Below are positions 8,351 to 17,450 of a stretch of 64,000 nt of DNA, piece after piece. The stretch spans positions 62,001-126,000 of the forward strand of contig JAGVWC010000011.1 in NCBI GenBank assembly GCA_018304465.1, read 5' to 3'. The notes beneath the pieces are model-generated. The model made no database searches, had not been told where the DNA came from, and saw only the letters and a program-made list of their open reading frames with translations. Origin of the DNA: Candidatus Iainarchaeum sp. (GTDB lineage Archaea > Iainarchaeota > Iainarchaeia > Iainarchaeales > JAGVWC01). The position numbers were made by a program, and so were the translations under genes. Position 1 is the stretch's first letter; every line of letters begins with the position of its first letter.

Positions 8351-9247
8351 ATGCGGATTGGCTTTATCGGACTCGGACGCATGGGCAAAAACATGGTCCT
8401 GCGGCTTCTAAGCAAAAAACATTCCGTCGTGGCATGGAACCGATCCATCGAACCGCTCCAAGAAGTGGAATCCCACGGCGCCATTGGTGCCACCGACTTT
8501 AAAAATCTTGTATCCCAATTGCCGTCTCCGCGCATCATTTGGACCATGCTTCCGGCCGGCGATGTCACGGAAAAAACTTTGGCGGAACTATTGGAGTTGC
8601 TTTCGAAGGGGGATATTGTGATTGATGGCGCCAATTCAAATTATGTAGACACTGTGCGTCGTGGCGAACAGTTCAGGGAACGCGGAATCCATTTTTTCGA
8701 CGCGGGAGTTTCCGGCGGAATCGTAGGCGCTCAAATCGGATACTGCATCATGATCGGAGGCCCCCAAGCGGCATTTAAAACCATCGAACCCCTTTTTTCC
8801 GATTTAACCCAACCCGAAGGCTACCGGTACCTCGGACCCAGCGGCGCCGGACACTTTGTCAAAATGGTCCACAACGGAATCGAATACGCCATGATGCAAG
8901 GCATGGCCGAAGGCTTTAACCTCCTCAAAAACGGGCCGTATCCCCACCTCGATTTGAACGCAACCGCCACACTCTGGCAACACGGAAGCATTATCCAGTC
9001 CTTTTTGCTCGAACAAACCCAAAAAGGCCTTGAAAAAGACCCTGGATTATCCTCTTTTTCGGGTCACGTGGAAGATTCCGGCGAAGGCCAATGGACGATT
9101 GAAACCGCCTTGAAATACAAAATCCCGGTTGAAACGATTGCCGCCGCGCTTTTTTCGCGTTATCATTCGCGAAAACGCGGCGAATTCGGACACAAAACAT
9201 TGTCTTTGCAACGATCGCAATTCGGCGGCCACCCGGAAAAAAAATAA
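8351..9247 (+). CDS. gnd: 6-phosphogluconate dehydrogenase, short NAD-type
   Basis: Oxidatively decarboxylates 6-phosphogluconate to ribulose 5-phosphate. The 298-residue length matches the short GntZ/GndA-like form rather than the 470-residue enzyme. N-terminal Rossmann motif: RIGFIGLGRMGKNM. Substrate and catalytic segments: FDAGVSGGIVGAQIGYCIMIGG and GPSGAGHFVKMVHNGIEYAMMQ, with the catalytic Lys in HFVKMVHNG. It is third in the zwf-cyclase-gnd operon, with 3 bp between the cyclase stop and this ATG, which strongly implies a shared pathway. Confidence 0.93.
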   Translation: MRIGFIGLGRMGKNMVLRLLSKKHSVVAWNRSIEPLQEVESHGAIGATDFKNLVSQLPSPRIIWTMLPAGDVTEKTLAELLELLSKGDIVIDGANSNYVDTVRRGEQFRERGIHFFDAGVSGGIVGAQIGYCIMIGGPQAAFKTIEPLFSDLTQPEGYRYLGPSGAGHFVKMVHNGIEYAMMQGMAEGFNLLKNGPYPHLDLNATATLWQHGSIIQSFLLEQTQKGLEKDPGLSSFSGHVEDSGEGQWTIETALKYKIPVETIAAALFSRYHSRKRGEFGHKTLSLQRSQFGGHPEKK

Positions 9248-9334
9248 TTCATTTCAAAACAAACGGGTTCTATTCCTTCAAATCTAAAGCCTTTTTTCCG
9301 CAGAGATTAATAACCCATCGGACTTTTCTTCGAT

Positions 9335-9904
9335 ATGAACTTTTTCCGGCTCCTCCACGACAACGACATCATTCGACGCTACATCGTCATGAATTCGTTC
9401 GACGGAACCCTCACCAGTCTTGGAATCCTCATCGCGATGAAACTCTCCAACATCACCGACGTCAAATTGATCGTGATTTCAGCCATCGGAGTGATCTTTG
9501 CAACCGGCATCAGCGGCGTTTGGGGTGCGTACCTCGTTGAAAAAGCCGAACGAAAACACGAACTCGCGGAATTACACCGGCTTTCCCCCAAAGAAGACCT
9601 CGAAGAACGCCGACGTGAATTCAAACAACTGACAATCCTGATGGGAATCGCGAATGGCGCAAGCTCGGCGTTGATCGGACTGGTCATCATCAGTCCGTTT
9701 TTTATGGCGAGCATCGGAACACTCTCGGTTTCGAACGCGTTCAATTATTCTTTTTTCCTGGTTTTTTTGGCGCTTATCCTCATTGGAAGTTTTACCGCGC
9801 GCATCGCGCGAGAACCGGTTGTAAAACACGCCATCATGACGATTTTGGCCGGATTATTCGTCGGCGCCGTCATCTATTTGTTCGAATTATTGAAATTTAT
9901 CTGA
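9335..9904 (+). CDS. VIT1/CCC1-like integral membrane protein
   Basis: Membrane protein of 189 residues with about five hydrophobic segments. The start IRRYIVMNSFDGTLTSLGIL corresponds to the first helix of the VIT/CCC1 iron-manganese transporter family, and the polar loop KAERKHELAELHRLSPKEDL sits where family members have their metal-binding region. Archaea have a conserved subgroup of this type with unproven substrate. A TATA-like GATTAATAAC (9305-9314) is 25 bp before the ATG, consistent with leaderless transcription separate from gnd. Confidence 0.75.
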   Translation: MNFFRLLHDNDIIRRYIVMNSFDGTLTSLGILIAMKLSNITDVKLIVISAIGVIFATGISGVWGAYLVEKAERKHELAELHRLSPKEDLEERRREFKQLTILMGIANGASSALIGLVIISPFFMASIGTLSVSNAFNYSFFLVFLALILIGSFTARIAREPVVKHAIMTILAGLFVGAVIYLFELLKFI

Positions 9905-9973
9905 ACCGAATCCCGGTTGCACATTTGCACCAGCAGACAAACGAATTAATCCTTTTCGCAAATAGAATTATGC

Positions 9974-10519
9974 ATGAACGACCGGGCCAGAAGTTTTTTT
10001 GCGGTCAATTTTTCTTTGGACGTGCAAGACGAAATCACCCGGACATTGGTTTCGAAAATTCCTTCCGATGGATTCGGACGAACCCGCGTAGAAAACCTTC
10101 ACCTGACTCTTTTTTTCCTCGGAAACATTTCCAAAGAACAAGTCGAACAATTAAAAGAAAAAACCCTTTCGTTGACCCAAACCAACCCGTTCGAAATCGA
10201 ATTAAACGGAATCGGCCACTTCAAAAACAACATCATCTGGCTTGGAACCGGCAAAGGAACACCCGAAATCCAAGCGCTTGCAACAAACCTGGGAGACGCC
10301 ATCGGAATCAAACCCGCGGATTTTCACGCGCACATTACGCTTGCGCGAACCAAAAGCGCGTCCCCTCGAAGTGTTCGAGAAACCGTTGAAAAACTTCGAT
10401 CCGAAAAATACTCCAAAAAAATCTTCGTACGAGGATTCGATTTGATGCAATCCACCTTGACCCACCAAGGACCCCGCTACAAGGTCCTTTTTTCGATTTG
10501 TTTTGAAGAACCCCGCTGA
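9974..10519 (+). CDS. thpR: RNA 2',3'-cyclic phosphodiesterase (ThpR/LigT family)
   Basis: 2H phosphoesterase of 181 residues with both HxTx signatures: HLTLFFLG (around residue 43) and HITLART (around residue 121). The N-terminal RSFFAVNFSLDVQDEI is also typical. The family opens 2',3'-cyclic phosphates on RNA ends; cellular substrates are unclear. The 3' end overlaps the convergent glycosyltransferase gene by about 43 bp, an unusual tail-to-tail coding overlap. Confidence 0.9.
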   Translation: MNDRARSFFAVNFSLDVQDEITRTLVSKIPSDGFGRTRVENLHLTLFFLGNISKEQVEQLKEKTLSLTQTNPFEIELNGIGHFKNNIIWLGTGKGTPEIQALATNLGDAIGIKPADFHAHITLARTKSASPRSVRETVEKLRSEKYSKKIFVRGFDLMQSTLTHQGPRYKVLFSICFEEPR

Positions 10520-11151
10520 CCCGTTAATTCAAGCGAAAGCGAATCATCAAACCGGCCGAAAAAATACCGGTACGTTGGAGACAACACTTTTTTCCATTTA
10601 AACCCCTTTTTTTTCATGACATCAAACAAACGAATATCCAAAAAATCTCCGACAAAACCACCCGCGTCCAAAAAACGTCGGCGTTTTCCGAACAAGATGC
10701 CAAGAACGCATTCGATTTTGGAAACCGGAATCGTTTTTTTCGGATGAAAATAATCCGCCACCCGCAACACCTGTTTTTTTTCCGGTGAAACCACGATGAA
10801 CGAACCCAGCACAAAATCAAGCGACGGATCCGCGTTCAAAACCCCTACAAGAGTTGACACGTGATCGGGAAGCAATTCATCATCCGAATCCACAAACCCC
10901 ACGTATTCCGAACGACAATGTTCAAGCCCCCAATTGAGGGTTTCGGCTTGACCGTGATGGCCCAATTTGAAGTATTTCACGCGCGCATCCACAAGAAAAG
11001 GACGGACCCTGTGTTCGGTTTCATCCGTGCTGCCATCGTCCAAAATCCAATACTCAAAATCCCGGTTCGATTGCTTTAGAACCGACGAAATCGTCTGGGA
11101 AATCGAGTGACTCCGATTATACGTCGCGGTAAAAATCGTGGTTTGAACCAT
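10477..11151 (-). CDS. Family 2 glycosyltransferase
   Basis: GT-A fold transferase of 224 residues. It has the nucleotide-sugar site TTIFTATYNRSHSISQTI, the DxD-type segment EYWILDDGSTDETE and YVGFVDSDDELLPDHV. There is no membrane segment, so it is probably cytoplasmic. The donor and acceptor are not predictable. It lies just downstream of the pilin-like operon on the same strand and near two GT4 enzymes and a LmbE deacetylase, which suggests surface glycan or glycoprotein assembly (inference). A box CGTTTATTC (11174-11182) is 27 bp from the ATG, so it has its own promoter. Confidence 0.88.
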   Translation of the reverse strand: MVQTTIFTATYNRSHSISQTISSVLKQSNRDFEYWILDDGSTDETEHRVRPFLVDARVKYFKLGHHGQAETLNWGLEHCRSEYVGFVDSDDELLPDHVSTLVGVLNADPSLDFVLGSFIVVSPEKKQVLRVADYFHPKKTIPVSKIECVLGILFGKRRRFLDAGGFVGDFLDIRLFDVMKKKGFKWKKVLSPTYRYFFGRFDDSLSLELTGQRGSSKQIEKRTL

Positions 11152-11181
11152 AGTATCTGGTGGTTGCGAAAAGAATAAACG

Positions 11182-12159
11182 TCAATTGGGAAGTGTCAAA
11201 ACCCGGTTTGTGCGAAGAATCTGGTATTTGGTGGCTTTCACTGAAAAATTGAAATCCATGCTTCGAAACGATTGAATAGACCGGTTAAAATCAAGCCCGA
11301 TGTTCATGTCCACGGAACGATTGGCATCCGACCACGCGCGAAACCTTGGACCGAACGCCAAGGTGACTCCTTTGGAATGACAATTTGGCCCGCTGCAAGT
11401 CAAAAAAACATTGAAATCCGCAGTCGTGGCATAATGACCTGACACCAGCGTCTGACTCAATGTGCATTTTTGACACGAGTCCACCAGAAAATTCACCGAA
11501 AAAAACGGCAGCGGATTCGCGGGGTTAAAACTGTCCGTCGGGCACGAAGAACCGTTGCAGCGCAAAAAATTAAAATCCGCGGAAGGGTCTTTCACCAAAA
11601 TATTGATGTCCGTTCGCCGGATCGAATTGGGGTCAAACATTGACGAACACGCCTGGGAACCGCCCCCGTCCACGGTCGACTGTGCAAGGGAAAGCTGGTA
11701 GCGCGCGCACACGGGCTCGAGCAAAAACGACGGCGAATCCAGAATCGATCCCCAATTCAAATCCGTCGCCGCGTTCATGTCGATCAAAATTTCCGTGCGA
11801 TTCAAATCGTCGTGCAATCCAAGATAAAAAACACGGTACCCCTGAACCGAATCAAAGTACCCTGAAAACACCTGTTGATTTAACGGCAGTTCCTGCGACA
11901 AAATAATCCGGTGGGGATTGATCAAAATATACGAAAACGGAAGCCCTTGTTCCACGATTTTTTTTCTCCCTCCGTTCAAATCCAACTGAACCAGCGAACG
12001 TTCGATATCGCGATACACTTTTCCAAGCTCCCGAAGCCTTGTTAATTCAGGCTGCGGTTCCAAATCCCGCGTAGACGACCGGATTTCCGAATTCAAGGTC
12101 AAGATCGCCAAAACGAACAGCAACGCGATCAACGTAAACAAGATTCCCCGCTGGTTCAC
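11182..12159 (-). CDS. Membrane-anchored pilin-like surface protein, last gene of the pilin operon
   Basis: About 325 residues, no recognised enzyme domain. The start is GTG 12159 inside the stop of the upstream gene (GTGA overlap), preceded by GGGTGG, which indicates translational coupling; the open frame to 12255 is a shadow. The N-terminus NQRGILFTLIALLFVLAIL is a short basic/polar leader plus one hydrophobic helix, like archaeal pilin-type proteins. The ectodomain has several cysteine pairs (CQKC, CSGPNC, CNGSSC). Function is inferred only from position in the class III signal-peptide cluster. Confidence 0.75.
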   Translation of the reverse strand: MNQRGILFTLIALLFVLAILTLNSEIRSSTRDLEPQPELTRLRELGKVYRDIERSLVQLDLNGGRKKIVEQGLPFSYILINPHRIILSQELPLNQQVFSGYFDSVQGYRVFYLGLHDDLNRTEILIDMNAATDLNWGSILDSPSFLLEPVCARYQLSLAQSTVDGGGSQACSSMFDPNSIRRTDINILVKDPSADFNFLRCNGSSCPTDSFNPANPLPFFSVNFLVDSCQKCTLSQTLVSGHYATTADFNVFLTCSGPNCHSKGVTLAFGPRFRAWSDANRSVDMNIGLDFNRSIQSFRSMDFNFSVKATKYQILRTNRVLTLPN

Positions 12160-15100
12160 GAAACCACCCTTTTTTTCCAAACCCACAAATCCATATCGTA
12201 AAAAACGTTCAATTGAGATTGACAATCGATCCGAATCGCATTGTTGTTGGGGCACTCCCGAACGGCTCTATCGCCGTTAATGACCGCAAACAACGTTCCT
12301 CCAATCCCGGAATCACGATCGAGGAGCAATTCGAAAAAATCCGTGCAAAGCGGTTGTTTTTCCCCGCACGAAAACGCGCTCACTGAAAAAGTTTTGACCA
12401 CCGAACCCGAAATCGTTTCCCTTCGGATCTGAATCGTGCTTTCGGGAGAACCCAAATATCCCGCGTTAATCGCGTTCAAGTCAAGCAACGCGCCGCCGCT
12501 TGTACTGGGACGCGCGCCGATGACCGCCAAGGTCAAATCCCGGTACCGCAACGTGATCGAAACGTTGGCGTCCCACGGAAAACCCGTCTGCAGGTTTTCG
12601 TCTTTATCCAAAAAATCCAGAAAGGTTCCCGGTTGGGGCACGACCCTGTTTTCATCCGAACACGAATACGACGAATTGCAGTCAAACGAAAACGTATACG
12701 AGCCATACCAAACTTTGCGAGTATTATTCAAATCCCCGATGTGATAATAAATGTAATTCTGATCCGATCCTTCGATGAAAACCCCCGTGTTCAGGTCCTT
12801 GACCGTTGTTCCATATGGAATCGGCACCGTGAGGTTGACGTCCGAAACCCGGTTCGTCGTGTACGCCGACGCGATATCCCCGATTTCCTGGGCGATGATT
12901 TCATACAATGCGATCAACGCGTTCTGATCCCACGCCACATACGATTTTCCCCCCGTAATATCGGCCACGTTGGTCAGTTCGGCTTGATCCGCATCCAATC
13001 CGAACGCGACCGTAAAAATCATGACATTATTGTCGCGTGCTACCAAGGCGGCGGCGCCGCTGTCACCCGAATTGGACTGCCCGTCCGACATCAACACAAC
13101 GAACTTTAACGCAAGCGGGTTCTGCGAACTTGGCACGTACCGGATTTCCACCATCATGTCTCCCGATTGGCTTGAAGACTGCTGAAACGCGTTTCCATTA
13201 ATATAATTGTTCGCCGAATTGCGTCCCCACGCATAATAATTTCCAGTGGACTGTCCGGTCGTGGAAAGCACGATATAATACGTGACTCCGGAAGAAAGCG
13301 AAACCGGCGACGGAAACGACACCGAATGCCAGTTGTAACCGGAAGAACTGATTTCGCTTGCCGGAATCGTGGCGGTCGCCCAATCCGATCCACTGATCGA
13401 ATTTCGAAGCCGAACCGTCACCGGCCCCGAAGGATCACCGGTTTTTTGAAGAAAAACATTGACTCCCGAAATCTGGTCGCCTTGCAGTTGTCGAAACGAC
13501 TGGCCCGCGGTGGATTCGGAAGAACTGTATCCGAATCGCAATTGCGAATTCCGAATATTTGTGGTCAAAAAACCGTCTTTTAACACAACTGTGCCCAAAT
13601 CCACTCCGGATTGGATATCCGTTCCGCCGTTCGCCGTCAAAGCATACAATGCCGAATTCACGTCGTCAAAAACAGCCGTCAATTCCTGGTTTTGCGTGGC
13701 CACAGTGTTAAACGAACTCAACCCGATCTGATCCTGGGGCTTCCACAAGAAGTCAAAATTCAAAAAAGCGCTTCCCGCCGCTTTCGCCTGATTGATGCGT
13801 GGCCCCAGCGACAAATCAATCGTAACCAAACCCTGGTTATCCGCGGAAATAAACGCGATATTGTTCCGTACAACGATTCCCCGGTAAACCGAAATCGATG
13901 GAAAACTCGTGAAAAAAGACGGGGCCGACGGAACCGATACATCCACGACCTGCAAAGACGAATCATCCGCGATATACGCACGATCGTTTTCAACCCAAAC
14001 ATCCCACGCGCTTCCAGGAGAATTGAACGTGCTTTCGACAAACGGCGCCGTCGGCGTGGACACGTTAATGATCCGCAATCCGGCCCCCCGATCCGCAACA
14101 AACGCGTAATCGCCCCGAACAAACACGCCTGTTGCGTCCGTCGTGTCCTCGATTCCCAATTGGAAAACGTCTAACGGGTTCGAAACATCCAGGATCCGCA
14201 GTCCGGAAGTATCGTCGGCAACGAATAATCGCGACCCATCCACAAAAACCTTGTTCGCATTGGTGGTCGGAAACGTTTCCACGAGTTGCGGATCGCTTTT
14301 ATCGGACACATCCACAACTTGGATTCCCTCCAAAATAAACGAACGCAAAAGCAAATCGCTGGTCAGCGCCGTCGACTGCTGGAACGCGTTTCCGCCGGCA
14401 TACGGATTGCTGGTTCTAACGCCGACTTGATAATAATTGCTCGTGGACTGCGTGGTTGTCGTCGCGACCACGAAAACCGTGTCATCCGGAGTCACTTGGA
14501 CCGGTTCCGAAAACGAAACGGTTTCCCAATTCAGCGAACTCGTGGAAATCGACCCGGATGAAATCTCGGCGGACGCAAGATCCGCTCCGGTAAGGCTTGA
14601 TCTCAAATGAATCGTCACGTTGCTCGGATTTCCGAATCTTCTCAAGTACAATTCCACTCCCGAAATCACGCCATGATTCGAAACAAACGATTGTCCCACC
14701 CACGATTCACCGGCCGAGTAGCCTAACCGAAGCGTGGAATTACTGGACGTGGTCGTGGTCACGTCGTAAATGGCGCCCGAAGCCGAAGCGGCTACAAACG
14801 CGTAGTTACCACTGACGGCAATTCCGTTAGCGGTTCCCAGGTTCGTGATCGTTGAAACCGAAAAAATGTTGCTCGGGTTCGACGCGTTCGCAATCCGGAA
14901 GCCGGACGCGCCGTCCGCTAAAAACACATAATTGCCTTGCTTGTTGATATCCATGGCCGTTCCAGGCGTATTCAAAGTCATGATCAAGGAAGGCAAACGC
15001 GGATTTTGGATATTCGCATCGCGAATTCCCGCGGATCCGTCCGCCAAATACAAATAATTGCCATCCAATGCCACGGCATAGGTATCCGTGGAAGCGGCGT

Positions 15101-15899
15101 GGCCATCCCAGCTCATGGAACCGCTGCGATCCATGACCAATGCGATATCCACCGGTTTTCGGCCGGTCGTTAACACCATGACATTCAGATCGACTTTGAT
15201 ATCCTGATCGCAATCCACGCTTCCGCTGGGGGCAGTGGACACGCCCAAGGTGATATTGGCGTCGCTTGCTCCCGCCAAATGCATTGCGAATGTTTTCGAC
15301 GAAAAACCGGGTGACTTTAATTCCGGTTCGCGGGCCATTCGGGCCAGAAAAACCAATCGGTCCCATCCAAAGACTTCGGGGTAAGCGGGTGAAAAAGGCG
15401 CAAGCGAAATCTGGCCCGGATCCACCTGACAGGCCAACACGTTTCCTTTGCGGAAAAAACTCAGTTTTTCGCGTGTCAAGGAACTGCCGATGGGAATCGG
15501 TTGTCCTTTGGATGGAAGAACGGTCCTGAATTGAAAACAATTGTCAAACGTCTGGTTTTGGATGCATTGGGCGCCGTTCAAATCATACCGCGTCATATCA
15601 ATGTGAAATTCGGTGTTCGGAGGAAGAACCGAACGGACTTTTTCCGAAATCGCGTCCATTTTTTCGCTGTCGTTCAAATCGTTTCGATCAAACGTGAAAA
15701 TGATGTATCCGCTTTCATCCAAACTGATCAGGGTGTCGCGCGACAATTGTTTGAGATTGGATATTTCCGACAACGGCTTGGATTCAAACGGTCCGACCCA
15801 TGCGACCGCGAGAAAACTGGTCACCAAAAAAACGGCAAACAACAAATCCGTCGACAAGGCGAAGCCTTTATCGGAAAACCGTGAGCCTGAAAATGGCAT
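12156..15899 (-). CDS. Giant pilin-like surface protein with interrupted von Willebrand A domain and LVIVD repeats
   Basis: Protein of 1247 residues. The N-terminal hydrophobic helix follows SDKGFALSTDLLFA, a pilin-type leader. A vWA domain begins with IALVMDRSGSMS (MIDAS DxSxS, about residue 260). It is then interrupted by roughly 390 residues of repeats with the pattern D..GNYLYLADGSAGI and VDVS.P, which are LVIVD beta-propeller units, and resumes with FNFDFLWKPQDQIGLSSF and NGGTDIQSGVDLG. A second interruption is a jelly-roll-like module, then KFVVLMSDGQSNS and IFTVAFG finish the vWA fold. The jelly-roll module also occurs once inside the first insert. GGAGGG precedes the ATG. Probably an extracellular adhesin or pilus tip. 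Confidence 0.8.
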   Translation of the reverse strand: MPFSGSRFSDKGFALSTDLLFAVFLVTSFLAVAWVGPFESKPLSEISNLKQLSRDTLISLDESGYIIFTFDRNDLNDSEKMDAISEKVRSVLPPNTEFHIDMTRYDLNGAQCIQNQTFDNCFQFRTVLPSKGQPIPIGSSLTREKLSFFRKGNVLACQVDPGQISLAPFSPAYPEVFGWDRLVFLARMAREPELKSPGFSSKTFAMHLAGASDANITLGVSTAPSGSVDCDQDIKVDLNVMVLTTGRKPVDIALVMDRSGSMSWDGHAASTDTYAVALDGNYLYLADGSAGIRDANIQNPRLPSLIMTLNTPGTAMDINKQGNYVFLADGASGFRIANASNPSNIFSVSTITNLGTANGIAVSGNYAFVAASASGAIYDVTTTTSSNSTLRLGYSAGESWVGQSFVSNHGVISGVELYLRRFGNPSNVTIHLRSSLTGADLASAEISSGSISTSSLNWETVSFSEPVQVTPDDTVFVVATTTTQSTSNYYQVGVRTSNPYAGGNAFQQSTALTSDLLLRSFILEGIQVVDVSDKSDPQLVETFPTTNANKVFVDGSRLFVADDTSGLRILDVSNPLDVFQLGIEDTTDATGVFVRGDYAFVADRGAGLRIINVSTPTAPFVESTFNSPGSAWDVWVENDRAYIADDSSLQVVDVSVPSAPSFFTSFPSISVYRGIVVRNNIAFISADNQGLVTIDLSLGPRINQAKAAGSAFLNFDFLWKPQDQIGLSSFNTVATQNQELTAVFDDVNSALYALTANGGTDIQSGVDLGTVVLKDGFLTTNIRNSQLRFGYSSSESTAGQSFRQLQGDQISGVNVFLQKTGDPSGPVTVRLRNSISGSDWATATIPASEISSSGYNWHSVSFPSPVSLSSGVTYYIVLSTTGQSTGNYYAWGRNSANNYINGNAFQQSSSQSGDMMVEIRYVPSSQNPLALKFVVLMSDGQSNSGDSGAAALVARDNNVMIFTVAFGLDADQAELTNVADITGGKSYVAWDQNALIALYEIIAQEIGDIASAYTTNRVSDVNLTVPIPYGTTVKDLNTGVFIEGSDQNYIYYHIGDLNNTRKVWYGSYTFSFDCNSSYSCSDENRVVPQPGTFLDFLDKDENLQTGFPWDANVSITLRYRDLTLAVIGARPSTSGGALLDLNAINAGYLGSPESTIQIRRETISGSVVKTFSVSAFSCGEKQPLCTDFFELLLDRDSGIGGTLFAVINGDRAVRECPNNNAIRIDCQSQLNVFYDMDLWVWKKRVVS

Positions 15900-16359
15900 T
15901 CTGTCCCTCCAGTGAAACGTTTCGCCAAACCACCGCGGTATTCGACGCGGGGTTGGGGATGCGACCGATGTTTCGATCCAACGAATCCTTGTTCGAATCG
16001 ATTTCGATGAAAAAATCGTATTCGAAAAACTTCATTTTGTGTTTTGTCAGGTTATAATCGTCAAGCACCATCTGCGAAAACATCTGTAACCGGTTCGAAT
16101 CCAACACGTTTTTTTGAACCGACAGCCCCACGATCTGAACCGACTGGGGATTCCAATCCATCGGATAGCCCGGCGACTCCACCAATGCCGTGGATTCCTG
16201 TTGCGCGCGGTTATACATGGTCTGGAATTCGTATTCTCCTTTCCAACGACTCACGTTTTCCGGCCAGATGTTCTCCAAAAAAAGAAAAATAATCAGAAAA
16301 ACGAACAAAACCCCCACGAGCTCGAGCATCAATGCCTGTCCTTGTTCATTGATTCTCAA
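15868..16359 (-). CDS. Pilin-like protein with class III-type signal
   Basis: Small secreted/pilin-like protein of 163 residues. The leader MRINEQGQALMLELVG has the Q-x-x-x-x-E spacing of archaeal class III signal peptides and is followed by a strongly hydrophobic helix (VLFVFLIIFLFLE). The body is polar with no recognised domain. The start lies inside the end of the preceding gene and the end overlaps the start of the giant vWA protein by 32 bp, so the operon is tightly coupled. Confidence 0.75.
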   Translation of the reverse strand: MRINEQGQALMLELVGVLFVFLIIFLFLENIWPENVSRWKGEYEFQTMYNRAQQESTALVESPGYPMDWNPQSVQIVGLSVQKNVLDSNRLQMFSQMVLDDYNLTKHKMKFFEYDFFIEIDSNKDSLDRNIGRIPNPASNTAVVWRNVSLEGQNAIFRLTVFR

Positions 16360-16702
16360 CTTCGACCACCCCGGTTCTGTTGGAAAGAACGATCATTCCT
16401 TTTGAAAGCGACGCGGGTTGTGCGATTCCCGAAAAAAAACAATACGCTTCGTTCACCGAAATCGACGATTCATTCAAAACAAAATCCGCGCGTGCCTCCA
16501 CCACGATTTGGGTGCCGGGTCCCTGAATGAAAACTTCCTGAACCAATTCGGATAACCGCGAGCAATTACCCATGTCAAACGAAGAATCCGAAATAAACAG
16601 CGTGTACTCCTGAATATTCAGGATGGACGACACCGCAATTACGAGAAAAACAAGAATCAACAACACCGAAATGAGACCCTCAAAAGAAATCTGGCCCCTC
16701 AT
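16346..16702 (-). CDS. Pilin-like protein with class III signal peptide
   Basis: 118 residues. MRGQISFEGLISVLLILVFL is a clear class III signal: a short leader, Gly-Gln cleavage context, Glu at +5 and a hydrophobic helix. Cleavage would be by an archaeal prepilin-type peptidase and the mature protein would assemble as a pilin or minor pilin. The gene overlaps both neighbours by a few bases (ATGA-type coupling). The ectodomain has one pair of cysteines and no named fold. Confidence 0.8.
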   Translation of the reverse strand: MRGQISFEGLISVLLILVFLVIAVSSILNIQEYTLFISDSSFDMGNCSRLSELVQEVFIQGPGTQIVVEARADFVLNESSISVNEAYCFFSGIAQPASLSKGMIVLSNRTGVVEVENQ

Positions 16703-17130
16703 CCGCTCACCACACTGATGTTGACGTCGGAACCCAAAGACACCAGTTTAATTTTATACGCGCCGCCTTTGACGGGAAGAGATCCTTTGACATTGGCGTC
16801 CAAATACACGAAGTAATTCCGCACTCCAAAAGGAGACGACAAATCAAAACCGACTTCTCTTCCGGACAAACCGCCGACATTGCTGTCTGAAACGCTTGCC
16901 GGAAGCGCGATTTCAACGATCAAGACGTTTCCGGGCCCCAAAGCATAGGAATGATTGATCCCCGTTTGAATGTTACGCAGACTATCCATGGCCATGCTTG
17001 ACGAAACCGACTCCGAAAATGTCAAAAAAGCCGATCCGCCCACGACTGCGATAAACAAAAGCATCACTACGGTCAAAACGAGCAATTCGAGCGAACTTTG
17101 ACCCCGGGAAGAAACACGCCAAACAGTCAT
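16699..17130 (-). CDS. Pilin-like protein, first gene of the operon
   Basis: 143 residues. The N-terminus SSRGQSSLELLVLTVVMLLF is a textbook class III signal peptide (R-G-Q-S-S-x-E then hydrophobic). The ectodomain is beta-rich with an IKLVSLGSDVNISVVSG ending. It is first in the five-gene operon running to 11182. A strong TATA (TTAATATATTA, 17152-17162) is centred 27 bp upstream of the ATG, so the operon message starts at or next to this codon and is leaderless. Confidence 0.85.
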   Translation of the reverse strand: MTVWRVSSRGQSSLELLVLTVVMLLFIAVVGGSAFLTFSESVSSSMAMDSLRNIQTGINHSYALGPGNVLIVEIALPASVSDSNVGGLSGREVGFDLSSPFGVRNYFVYLDANVKGSLPVKGGAYKIKLVSLGSDVNISVVSG

Positions 17131-17151
17131 ACTTTCCGGTTTTATTAGGAC

Positions 17152-17162
17152 TTAATATATTA
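17152..17162 (-). promoter_or_regulatory. TATA box of the pilin/vWA operon
   Basis: TTAATATATTA is centred 27 bp upstream of the ATG at 17130 on the minus strand. There is no Shine-Dalgarno in between, consistent with a leaderless start. Confidence 0.6.
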
Positions 17163-17164
17163 AT

Positions 17165-17450
17165 AATGGTTTTTGTAAAAGCAGGGTTCAAAAAAATAGG
17201 AATTCTCCAACGGAACCGTAAGCAAAACGTTTTTCACAATCGAATACACGGTGTTTCGCGGTAAAACCAGGTCTTCGGACAAAAAACCACGGTCCACGAC
17301 GATTGACCGATATTATTGGTGGAACCCGCGTGCAAACCTCGTTTACCTTGCCGATTTCGCTTCCGTCCGGTCAAAAGCCTTCAATTCCTCGTATTCCGTG
17401 ACCGGCGAAATCTTTAGGATCACCCCTAACTGGGTTTCTTCAAGAACCGA
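17165..17450 (-). other. Gene-free stretch with a possible decayed coding fragment
   Basis: About 285 bp with no convincing gene. On the minus strand one frame from about 17320 to 17164 reads SIVVDRGFLSEDLVLPRN followed by TVYSIVKNVLLTVPLENS, which looks protein-like (hydrophobic/polar alternation) but has stops just upstream. It may be the tail of a degraded gene. I see no tRNA or other RNA signature. Confidence 0.3.
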
